The notes under the pieces are model-generated. The model did no database searches. It saw nothing but the letters and a program-made list of their open reading frames with translations, and was not told the origin of the DNA. Of a DNA stretch of 64,000 nt, positions 37,825-45,281 are shown in pieces. The position numbers and the translations under genes are program-made. The DNA comes from Buttiauxella massiliensis (lineage in GTDB: Bacteria > Pseudomonadota > Gammaproteobacteria > Enterobacterales > Enterobacteriaceae): NCBI RefSeq assembly GCF_902500225.1, contig NZ_LR722651.1, forward strand, positions 248,001 to 312,000. The letters run 5' to 3'. Position 1 is the stretch's first letter. Every line of letters begins with the position of its first letter.

Positions 37825-38307
37825 TAATTTTTCCTCGAGTTACAAAGCTACTCCTGACTTCCAGTGGCAGCAAAAATACTTCCCCTATATCGTAATCCTC
37901 TGATTCTGCGTGGTCATCATTTGGCATCAGAATTTTCTGGGTACTTAGCTCAGGTCACAGAAATTTTGTTTTTTCACACTGTAACGCCAACCAACTAACG
38001 GATACAGGCGCTTGAAAAGTCGCTAGCTAACTGAAATTGACGGACTATAGTTTGACGTCGTTCTTTTGGCGTGACAGAGTTTCAACTATCGGGTGAGAGG
38101 CGAAGTATCGACTAACCATAACCACAGTCATCTCAGTGATGTCAGTCTTGTGGACTTCGAAAAGGCCTCTTCATGGGGACAGAAGATGTCTGCGAATGCG
38201 GGGAACTCCAATAATAGGTTGATTACAAAATGAATCATTTCCTAAGTTTGGAAAAAACTGAAATTATAGAGAACCGTCTCACCAAACTAAACAATCATAG
38301 GTGTTAA
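37825..38307. other. 483-bp divergent region between TrlF-like and SIR2-like genes
   Basis: It should hold both promoters. I see no convincing reading frame. Composition in the middle is less AT-rich than the SIR2-like gene on its right, so it may be older host-derived or unrelated cargo sequence. Confidence 0.45.
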
Positions 38308-41300
38308 ATGGCTATTACACTGTACGAATATAAAGACTTGGTTAAATCATTGGTAACAGATATAAAAAGGTCAAGAAGTATCTCATTCTTAATTGGTTCC
38401 GCAATGAGCTACGATAACGGAAAAGGTTGTCCTAATGTTAGTTCAATGCTAAAAGTAATAAAAGAATATCTTTCCGAAATAGATATGCTTGATCAAGAGG
38501 CATTAGATATTTTGAACCTAAATAACACTGATGCATATCAAAATATTTATGAATATATATTTAAAACCGGAGGTAATCAGGAGGATATTAAAATCCTAAT
38601 GAGTCGGTATATGGATATTGCCAAAAATAAAACAACCAGTGAATGGGAATTAACCACTGGCATATGTGATTTTGCAAAATATGTATCTGCATTTGGAGCA
38701 AAAGTAAATAACGTTTTGACCACAAATTTCGATCCATTTATTGAAGTCGCACTTGAAAACTCAGGTAAAAATACATTAACGCACTCTTTAGAATATAATA
38801 GCAACATTAACAGCGTGCTGAACATTAATTTAAAAAATATTAATATATTGCACCTTCATGGCTATTTTGAAAATGATACAATGCATACAAAAAGTCAGTT
38901 GGAAAGTGTTAGGCCAAAAGTTAAAGAGTCAATAAAAAGCATACTTTCAACAACGTCGAGTTTATATGTTTTGGGATATGGTGGCTGGGATGATATATTT
39001 ATCAAATCCCTTGAAGATATTGTCGAAGAGTTTGACGCATCTTATAATATCCGATGGGCTTTTTACTCAGAAAGTGATGGTGACATATTACACAATAGCA
39101 AAAAAATTCTAGATATTGTTTCTCCCGCCATCGCTAAAGGAAGGTTCCATCCTTACAAAGGTGTAGATTGTCATAAATTATTTTCTGACGTAAACTCAGA
39201 ACTATTGAGTGTTAATAATTTTGAAAAGGATATTACACTCGTAAAAAAGAATAAAGACACGGATGTCTCAACTATAAATATTAATGATGTATTTAATCCT
39301 AAAGCAAAAAAAATAGATGATAAATTAGTCATTACACCTTATGACTTACCTACAGATAAGTCTCATGATCTAATAAGATTATTTGAACAATATTCAGCAA
39401 ATAAATATCTTTCGGAGCAAAGAGGCTTTGTTCTCGAAAGTGGTTGGGGGTACGGTAAGTTTGGTTTTTTATCATCCATAATTTTATCCGACGATGAAGA
39501 TAAAATTATTGTTCGTACTGACTTTGCTAAAATCTGTAACAGATGTGATGCGGAGTTAAAAATTATAGATGATATAGGGCTGGATATATCTACTCTTCTA
39601 GCGTTAAGTTTCAAAAAACCATTATACATTATTATAGATAATATAGATAATCCTGACGCATCTTTATTAGTTTACCTCAATGAGATTTCTACTCTTGTAA
39701 GTGATGCGGGGAACAGTACACATGTTATTTTTATCACAAATAAAACACTTCAACTATCTTTCGAAACAATAGTATTAAAGCCCCTTGATATAGATGATAT
39801 TAAGGAATATATATCAAACTCCTCATCTAAAACTAAACTCCAAGGAAATGAAATTGATAAACTTTATGTACTAACTTCTGGCATTCCTGCAAAGCTTGAT
39901 AAAGTCCAAGAATATCAAGCTCTTGGGGTCATGCCCCTATCAGACATACTTGAGGAGGAATTAATCGAAGTTAGTCCCGAAAGGCTGACAGAAAATGTAC
40001 CACTCCATCTGCTTGAATTGGTTGATTCATTAGAGAACTCAGCTAATTCCGTGAACAAAAGATTATTTCACTTATTAACTATATTTTCAGTGCTGGAGTG
40101 TGGTGAAAGTGTAAAAAACATAAAGAAACACTTTTATGAAAACAATTTTAAGATTGATGACTTCTCAAAACTTTTAAATATGACTCTAGTCAAGTCAATT
40201 ACAAAAGAGGATCACAGGTTAGTTGTCTTAAAAATAAACCCTCTCATAAAAGATTATATCATCTCAAAAATGACAGAGGGTAAAATAAACTCTATAGTAC
40301 ATAACTCGATGGGGCTAATTTATGGAGAAGAGTGGTCTTCTATATCAATAAGAATCAATCCAACTATTAAATCAATGCAACATTATCAGGATTTTTTCCC
40401 TGGCAATGCTCATATACTTACCATTCATTATTTGAAATATTCATTACAGAACAATTTAGAGATAAAACCTAAATTAATTAAAATATGTGTTGCATATTGC
40501 ATGTATTTAATCAACAAGGACAGATTTAAAGAGTTAGCTAGCTTTTCTGAAAGCGTTTATAATATAACTAAGCATAGTGACTTGGAGGAACGATATGAAA
40601 TATTATATTATTATTCCGAAAGCATGAGAATGATTGATAATGAAAAAATAACCGTATCGTTATTAAAAAATATTTTAAATGAGGATCGTGAAAAACTAAA
40701 TATTTCTAACTTCTTATATAACAAGCTTTTTTCAACTTATATGCTTGCACTGTCAGCTACAGATGAAAAAGAATCATTAACTGTAGCAACGAAACTCCTA
40801 GATCTTGCCCCTCGTCATTCCAGTGCATATTACCAGGCTCAAAACATAATTATATCGGCCTCTAAATTCAATAAAGCAAAAATATTAAATCTAAAAAAAC
40901 TTGAAAGACAAGCACGAAAAGATGGATGCACACTTGTAGCAAATAATATTTGCCTTGAACTCGTTGTTCTTCTAAAGAATGAAAATGATAAATATCTTAA
41001 ATCAGTTCTGGATACTGAAGATAGCACATACACAAGAATCCGTGCACTTCTCACTTATGCACGAAAATTGCTAGACACTACGCCCGAGAAAATACTTTCC
41101 ACTGGAATTCTTCCATCAATTGTTGATGCTTATAGATATCTCTTTTTACAACGAATTGCTCTATTTGATAAATGTCATGATTTAATTTGGGATGTGTTTA
41201 AGAAATTTGCAAGATTTCCAGATTTATATCAGATCTATAGAACAAGTTCCATTTTATGGAGGTTAAACGGTGACGCATCGAAAGAATATAAATATGCAAG

Positions 41301-41424
41301 TGATTTAATCATGCTCGCAAATTCAGGAGGAAATGATGAGGTTGAATATGTTAACTTTGTAAATAAGCGCTTTAAATATCTTGAACAAAACAAAGAAATA
41401 TTGAAGATAGAGGTCAGAAAATAG
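38308..41424 (+). CDS. SIR2-like NADase/STAND-like putative antiviral protein, degenerate P-loop
   Basis: The 1038-residue protein has a SIR2-like domain at about residues 20-290. Counterparts of its NAD pocket are visible: FLIGSAMS, LTTNFDPFIE (138-146), LHLHGYF (181-187) and VLGYGGWDD (221-229). A STAND-type NTPase region follows at about 345-560, with Walker B PLYIIIDNID. Its P-loop is degenerate: LESGWGYGKFGF lacks the first Gly and has Phe where Ser/Thr should bind Mg. The last 450 residues are helical repeats, probably TPR-like, the usual sensor part. SIR2-STAND (Avs5-type) proteins sense phage proteins and deplete NAD. That role is inferred from architecture. The gene is very AT-rich and stands alone. 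Confidence 0.8.
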   Translation: MAITLYEYKDLVKSLVTDIKRSRSISFLIGSAMSYDNGKGCPNVSSMLKVIKEYLSEIDMLDQEALDILNLNNTDAYQNIYEYIFKTGGNQEDIKILMSRYMDIAKNKTTSEWELTTGICDFAKYVSAFGAKVNNVLTTNFDPFIEVALENSGKNTLTHSLEYNSNINSVLNINLKNINILHLHGYFENDTMHTKSQLESVRPKVKESIKSILSTTSSLYVLGYGGWDDIFIKSLEDIVEEFDASYNIRWAFYSESDGDILHNSKKILDIVSPAIAKGRFHPYKGVDCHKLFSDVNSELLSVNNFEKDITLVKKNKDTDVSTININDVFNPKAKKIDDKLVITPYDLPTDKSHDLIRLFEQYSANKYLSEQRGFVLESGWGYGKFGFLSSIILSDDEDKIIVRTDFAKICNRCDAELKIIDDIGLDISTLLALSFKKPLYIIIDNIDNPDASLLVYLNEISTLVSDAGNSTHVIFITNKTLQLSFETIVLKPLDIDDIKEYISNSSSKTKLQGNEIDKLYVLTSGIPAKLDKVQEYQALGVMPLSDILEEELIEVSPERLTENVPLHLLELVDSLENSANSVNKRLFHLLTIFSVLECGESVKNIKKHFYENNFKIDDFSKLLNMTLVKSITKEDHRLVVLKINPLIKDYIISKMTEGKINSIVHNSMGLIYGEEWSSISIRINPTIKSMQHYQDFFPGNAHILTIHYLKYSLQNNLEIKPKLIKICVAYCMYLINKDRFKELASFSESVYNITKHSDLEERYEILYYYSESMRMIDNEKITVSLLKNILNEDREKLNISNFLYNKLFSTYMLALSATDEKESLTVATKLLDLAPRHSSAYYQAQNIIISASKFNKAKILNLKKLERQARKDGCTLVANNICLELVVLLKNENDKYLKSVLDTEDSTYTRIRALLTYARKLLDTTPEKILSTGILPSIVDAYRYLFLQRIALFDKCHDLIWDVFKKFARFPDLYQIYRTSSILWRLNGDASKEYKYASDLIMLANSGGNDEVEYVNFVNKRFKYLEQNKEILKIEVRK

Positions 41425-41893
41425 CTAACATTCGACTGCCCTTTTAATGCAGTTATTTCTCAACTAAAAGGGCTAGACTATTTATCTCATCTTATATCTT
41501 GTAGGGAGCTTGCTCTGTAGAGCATAAGAAGTATATTAGAAGATAAAACTACGGCTTTGGTTCAATTGTACAGTTTGCTTTTTTTACATGTAAATCACCG
41601 TTGAGGTTTAGATGTCAGTATTAAGAAAACACTGTACATCTTGATTGCTTATCTTCCGCAGCGATCCAGTTCCGATAGATATTTCACCACTCAAGGTGAT
41701 ATCTTTTCGAACGCCTCAGACAGTTGCCGGCTAAGTGAATCTAGTGCCGGTTACGCGATTCTGGAAAAAATAGAACTTAAGTTAAATTAAACCACTTTTC
41801 CCTAAAAGTTCTGGAAAATTCTGTGGCATGCCCCCAACTCAGTACTGACAGCATTTTCCAGAATTTCTACGCAGTAAAAGTGTGGTAGTAAAA
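41425..41893. other. Right end of the island: non-coding, with recombinase-site-like repeats
   Basis: No gene is seen in these 469 bp. Repeats cluster towards the end: TTCTGGAAAA at 41759-41768 and 41809-41818, its inverse at 41854-41863, and AAAAGTGTGGT at 41876-41886, which also occurs at the left end (26837-26847). Together with ACCACTTTT near 41791 they make a nested inverted repeat. Confidence 0.6.
41759..41886. repeat. Clustered terminal motifs at the right end of the island
   Basis: Three copies of TTCTGGAAAA (two direct, one inverted) and AAAAGTGTGGT lie within 130 bp, just inside attR. Both motifs recur at the left end. This looks like an array of arm-type binding sites for the recombinases. 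Confidence 0.55.
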
Positions 41894-41904
41894 CGTTACT
41901 ATGA
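41894..41904 (+). repeat. attR, right direct repeat of the island
   Basis: CGTTACTATGA is identical to attL in gor. The bases that follow (GATAG) complete the ancestral Arg-stop end of gor. Confidence 0.85.
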
Positions 41905-41932
41905 GATAGTTAATCTCGAAGTCATCGAATCT

Positions 41933-41964
41933 AAAAAAACTGACTGTAACAGGTCAGTTTTTTT
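41933..41964 (+). terminator. Original gor terminator, displaced by the island
   Basis: AAAAAACTGAC-TGTAACAG-GTCAGTTTTTTT is a clear hairpin with flanking A and T runs. It lies 24 bp after the reconstructed ancestral gor stop codon (41907-41909), the normal place for the gor terminator. Confidence 0.78.
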
Positions 41965-42169
41965 ATGTGTTTTTTCCAGGAACACTATTCAGCTAAAAGT
42001 TGATTCATTGCGGTTTCAAGTCATCGGAACGCTTGTTTTTGCCACCCCTTGAATGATTTACGTAGGTTATAGTAATGAAATGTAACTATACATAAATCAT
42101 ATCGTATATCCACATTATTATTGGTAGTTTGATTAACAGGAAAAACACAGCATAAACAAAGGGATAATA

Positions 42170-42622
42170 ATGAAAAAGGTACTCGGTATTGTCGGTTCAC
42201 TGCTTCTTGTTTCAGGCTCTGCAATGGCTACCACAGCGCCTGACTGCGTCAAAGTGGACAAAGCGCAGATCGAAGGGTTGTTTGATAAATGGAACGATTC
42301 CCTGCAAACCGGCGATGCTAAAAAAGTAGCAAATAATTATCTGAGCGATGCAGTATTGCTGCCGACTGTTTCCAATAAAGTCCGCCTGACTGACGCCGAG
42401 CGAGTTGATTATTTCGAACACTTCTTAGAGAAGAAGCCGTTTGGCAAAATTGACAGCCGCACCGTGCGACTGGGTTGTAATAAAGCGGTAGATGCCGGTA
42501 CTTACACCTTCACCTTCGCTGATAAATCCAAAGTCTCAGCGCGTTATACCTTCACTTACGCGTGGGATGGTAAAGAGTGGAAAATCTCTACCCACCACTC
42601 TTCTGCGATGCCAGAAGCATAA
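42170..42622 (+). CDS. Secreted SgcJ/DUF4440-like protein (NTF2 fold)
   Basis: The 150-residue protein has a signal peptide ending SAMA. Its mature part matches the SgcJ/EcaC, DUF4440 or CaMKII-association fold, an NTF2-like cone (IEGLFDKWNDSLQTGDAKKVANNYLSDAVLLPTVSN near the start, YTFTYAWDGKEWKISTHHSSAMPE at the end). Members bind small ligands or act as accessory domains; no catalytic role is clear. An AGGGATAA site precedes the ATG. It is the first chromosomal gene after the displaced gor tail, and a strong terminator follows. Confidence 0.82.
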   Translation: MKKVLGIVGSLLLVSGSAMATTAPDCVKVDKAQIEGLFDKWNDSLQTGDAKKVANNYLSDAVLLPTVSNKVRLTDAERVDYFEHFLEKKPFGKIDSRTVRLGCNKAVDAGTYTFTFADKSKVSARYTFTYAWDGKEWKISTHHSSAMPEA

Positions 42623-42944
42623 AAACGGGTAGACAGTCCCGCCAGTATTTCAGTTGAAGCCTCCGCCATGCGGGGGCTTTTTCTTTGCGTGATCATTCAA
42701 AAAACAATGAAAGATGAAAAGAATTTGCAGCAAAGAAAAGAAATAAAGCTCTAATAATCAAAAATGCTAAATCATTAATTTTCATATATATGTGAGATAA
42801 AATTAAAGGAAGGGCAAAGAAAAAAATAATTTAATTTATTTGTTTACATTTAGACATAACTGGTAGAACTATACTATAAATCTTAGGACCGTTTGAATTG
42901 AAATATTCATCTCGCACATTGTTTACCCCCCTAGGATTTACCTC
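42623..42944. other. 322-bp AT-rich intergenic region
   Basis: The left end holds the terminator at 42657-42685. The remainder is AT-rich and should carry the promoter of the following small gene; a TATAAA-like -10 lies near 42875. No gene is seen. Confidence 0.5.
42657..42685 (+). terminator. Terminator after the DUF4440-like gene
   Basis: AAGCCTCCGC-CAT-GCGGGGGCTT followed by TTTCTTT is a GC-rich hairpin with a T-tract. Confidence 0.82.
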
Positions 42945-43208
42945 ATGAATAATAAATCATCGACGCTATTAGGTGTTCTGGCTGGTGTAATTCTGCTGTC
43001 GACGTTTTCTATCAGCAATGCCAATGCCACTCAACAAGGCCAGCAACGCCGCGAAGCGCGCGATACTCGCCAGGATACTCGTGAGGACTCTCGCCACGAG
43101 AAGCGTGAATGCGTTACAAGTGATGATAAAAGCAATCACGATTGCCGCCAGGACAAACGTCAGAATAAACAGAATGGTCGTGAAGAAGCTCGCGATATTA
43201 AATATTAA
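42945..43208 (+). CDS. Small secreted, highly charged protein of unknown function
   Basis: The 87-residue protein has a signal peptide (LLGVLAGVILLSTFSISNANA). Its mature part of about 58 residues is made almost entirely of Arg, Lys, Asp, Glu, Gln and Asn (REARDTRQDTREDSRHEKRE), with two cysteines (RECVTSD and HDCRQD). It should be exported to the periplasm and be intrinsically disordered apart from a possible disulfide. It precedes a glycine-zipper protein on the same strand. No family function is known to me. Confidence 0.7.
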   Translation: MNNKSSTLLGVLAGVILLSTFSISNANATQQGQQRREARDTRQDTREDSRHEKRECVTSDDKSNHDCRQDKRQNKQNGREEARDIKY

Positions 43209-43287
43209 ACATCTCGTTAGCTATTCAGAATAGAATATTTGTTAGGCGCATAACATTGCGTATCTTTATGTCCAGGAGGACTCTTTT

Positions 43288-43620
43288 TTGAAAAAATATA
43301 TCCCAGCCTTGTTACTTTTAACTTTCGCGTTTTCAGGCAATGTATTTGCTATTGATAAAACATCTGGCGGTGCATTAGCCGGTGCTGCAATTGGTGCGGC
43401 AACAGGCAAAGACGTGAAAAGTACGGTAGGTGGTGCAGTTATCGGCGGTGGTACCGGAGCTATGTTTAAACACGGAAAAACAGGTAAGGCCGCTCGAACT
43501 GGTGGTGCAATTGGTGCCGCAGTGGGGGGTGTTGCTGCAGCGGCAACCGGCAACAGCGTGCTAAAAGGTGCCGCAGTTGGTGCTGGCGGTGGCGCTCTGA
43601 TTGGTGAAGCGACGCATTAA
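43288..43620 (+). CDS. Exported glycine-zipper protein, TTG start
   Basis: The 110-residue protein has a signal peptide ending VFA. Its mature part is a glycine-zipper sequence (GGALAGAAIGAATGKD, GGAVIGGGTGAM, GGAIGAAVGGVAAAATG, GAAVGAGGGALIGEATH). Such YMGG-like proteins insert in or associate with the outer membrane. The start is TTG, clearly supported by a perfect AGGAGGA site 8 bases upstream; no ATG is available. Confidence 0.8.
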   Translation: MKKYIPALLLLTFAFSGNVFAIDKTSGGALAGAAIGAATGKDVKSTVGGAVIGGGTGAMFKHGKTGKAARTGGAIGAAVGGVAAAATGNSVLKGAAVGAGGGALIGEATH

Positions 43621-43646
43621 TCCACTGTTTGTCTAAGAGAATATTC

Positions 43647-43680
43647 AAAAATCCCGGCATCGTTAGATGCCGGGATTTTT
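43647..43680. terminator. Bidirectional terminator
   Basis: AAAAATCCCGGCAT-CGTTAG-ATGCCGGGATTTTT is a perfect 14-bp stem with A and T runs. It serves the glycine-zipper gene and the convergent LacI-family gene. Confidence 0.9.
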
Positions 43681-43702
43681 AGTTTCTGGTCTTTGTAGAA
43701 GT

Positions 43703-44662
43703 TTACTTTCTACCGGCCATGTCAGGAATAATCAGATCCCCACGCAGCACGTTCGAACCCAGTGCACTTTTGGTTTTCTCGGTTAGCCACGCAACAATTC
43801 TTGCCGCCATCGCATCCATGGAATACTCAATGGCCGGAATAGTCGGAATGCCTGGCAAATGCAGTGACCCGGCGAGGCTAAACACCATAATGTCTTTCGG
43901 CACGGATTTATTAAACGCCTGCAACTGCGGAATAATGCGCTGCGCTTCTTGCTCATCGGCCACAAGTAACGCGTTGAAATTCAGCGTGGTGCTGTTATTA
44001 AGCAGCACTTGCAGCGCAACCGAAGAAGAGGTTGAGTCCATAAAAATCAGGTTACGGTTAAACGGCAGGAAATTGTTTTCCAGCGCACGTTTGTAACCCA
44101 GCAGGATTTGGTCAACGGAACCGCATGAGTCAGGGTTAATCACGGCAATCTGCCTTCTCCCCTGTTTAATCAGGTAATTACAGGCAGTTTCCGCAGCAAA
44201 TGCGTGATCAAACTGAATGCTGTTGCTGGAGTCGACATCCACACAATCCACCAGAATGACATTCTCATGGCTGATATTGAGCGGGAAACGGGCACCGATA
44301 ACCAGCACGTCATCGCACAGGCCGCAGGTCAGCTCATCAAGCGCGTGCAACACCTCGGTTTTGCTATTGGCAAAACGCAGCAACAGGTGTTTTTGATGCT
44401 GACTAAGGTGTTTCTCAAGCGCGTACAGGTAACCCGTGGTCTGGTTAATATTGTCCTGCGCACAAATCACGCCAATACAGCCCGTTGACTGGCTAAGTAA
44501 GGATTGCGCGATAACATTCGGCCGGTAATGCAACTCTTCCACCGCTTTAAGCACGGCCAGACGGCTTGCTTCTTTCACCCCACGAGATCCACTCAATACC
44601 CGTGATACTGTGGCTTTAGACACCCCAGCTAAACGCGATACATCATTGATTGTAGACATCAT
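43703..44662 (-). CDS. LacI-family repressor of the adjacent PTS operon
   Basis: The first 60 residues are a LacI-type helix-turn-helix with hinge (TINDVSRLAGVSKATVSRVLSGSRGVKEASRLAVLKAVEELHYRPN). A periplasmic-binding-like sugar domain follows; total length is 319, normal for the family. It is divergent from the PTS operon. Two operator-like dyads (44758-44773 and 44884-44899) lie between them, so repression of both sides, relieved by a sugar or sugar phosphate, is the natural model. Confidence 0.87.
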   Translation of the reverse strand: MMSTINDVSRLAGVSKATVSRVLSGSRGVKEASRLAVLKAVEELHYRPNVIAQSLLSQSTGCIGVICAQDNINQTTGYLYALEKHLSQHQKHLLLRFANSKTEVLHALDELTCGLCDDVLVIGARFPLNISHENVILVDCVDVDSSNSIQFDHAFAAETACNYLIKQGRRQIAVINPDSCGSVDQILLGYKRALENNFLPFNRNLIFMDSTSSSVALQVLLNNSTTLNFNALLVADEQEAQRIIPQLQAFNKSVPKDIMVFSLAGSLHLPGIPTIPAIEYSMDAMAARIVAWLTEKTKSALGSNVLRGDLIIPDMAGRK

Positions 44663-44757
44663 TTTCCTTTATCAGGCTCTGGCTTATGCCTGTCATCCTA
44701 AATACAGCCCTGGCTCACATTCTAACCAGTTTTAAGTATAGTCTTTTCGGTTTTCTA

Positions 44758-44773
44758 TGGAAACCGATTTTCC
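44758..44773. promoter_or_regulatory. LacI-family operator, repressor-proximal
   Basis: TGGAAACCGATTTTCC is a near-palindrome of the GAAA-CG-TTTC type bound by LacI-family proteins. It lies about 95 bp upstream of the repressor gene. Confidence 0.65.
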
Positions 44774-44850
44774 GCATGATGTCCAAACCGCACCTCAACC
44801 AGATAATTTTGTGATGACGATCCAATAAGCAAAGCCTATAAACGCTGGAT

Positions 44851-44866
44851 ATTGATGAGTATCACA
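44851..44866. promoter_or_regulatory. Possible CRP site
   Basis: ATTGA-TGAGTA-TCACA has one perfect and one weak half of the CRP consensus. Catabolite control would be expected for a PTS operon. Confidence 0.35.
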
Positions 44867-44883
44867 GATCTGTTGGCTGCGGA

Positions 44884-44899
44884 TGGAAAACGGTTTCCA
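44884..44899. promoter_or_regulatory. LacI-family operator, PTS-proximal
   Basis: TGGAAAACGGTTTCCA is a 16-bp dyad matching the site at 44758 in reverse. It lies 55 bp before the PTS operon start codon, overlapping the likely promoter. Confidence 0.7.
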
Positions 44900-44954
44900 T
44901 AAAGTATCAAATCATTTCCGCAATACTTTATTTACATTTTGAGGATGAGTGTTA

Positions 44955-45269
44955 ATGGTCAAGATCATGTTGTGTTGTTCTGCCGGAATGTCCACCAGCC
45001 TGCTGGTCAGAAAGATGCTGAGCGTGGCAGAAGAACGAGGAATGCCTGTTGAAATAGAGGCTTACGGTGTCGCTGAATTTGATGTGCAGTTTCCGCGCTA
45101 CCAGGTGGTGCTGCTCGGGCCGCAAGTGAAATATATGTTAAGTACGCTCTCAGAAAAAACCGCCCCTCACGGCATTCCCGTTCAAGCCATCGACATGATG
45201 GATTACGGCATGCAACGTGGCGATAAGGTGTTGGATTATGCTTTGTCGCTTATCGAAGCGGCTCACTAA
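44955..45269 (+). CDS. PTS lactose/cellobiose-type EIIB
   Basis: The 104-residue cytoplasmic protein transfers phosphate from EIIA to the incoming sugar. Its phosphocysteine loop is KIMLCCSAGMSTSLLVRKM near the N-terminus, as in the cellobiose-type IIB family. I chose the ATG at 44955, with GAGG ten bases upstream; an in-frame GTG two codons earlier is too close to that site. It starts an IIB-IIC-IIA operon. Confidence 0.88.
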   Translation: MVKIMLCCSAGMSTSLLVRKMLSVAEERGMPVEIEAYGVAEFDVQFPRYQVVLLGPQVKYMLSTLSEKTAPHGIPVQAIDMMDYGMQRGDKVLDYALSLIEAAH

Positions 45270-45281
45270 AAGGTGGTTCAT

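Larger units (their letters stand above)
26759..41904 (+). mobile_element. GInt-type genomic island inserted in the 3' end of gor
   Basis: An exact 11-bp direct repeat, CGTTACTATGA, bounds about 15.1 kb. The left copy is within the last codons of gor. The right copy is followed by GATAG, which restores the E. coli-like gor end, and then by a terminator. Immediately inside the left end are four overlapping genes matching the ginABCD module of GInt islands: three tyrosine-recombinase-like proteins and a small coiled-coil protein. The cargo is a helicase module with its repressor, a TrlF-like ATPase and a SIR2-STAND-like protein. Base composition is clearly more AT-rich than the gor block. The boundary assignment is read directly from sequence; mobility is inferred. 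Confidence 0.88.

Noticed and set aside
43266..43553. Leftward proline/alanine-rich open frame opposite the glycine-zipper gene
   Set aside because: It is the antisense shadow of Gly/Ala codons and has no ribosome site.
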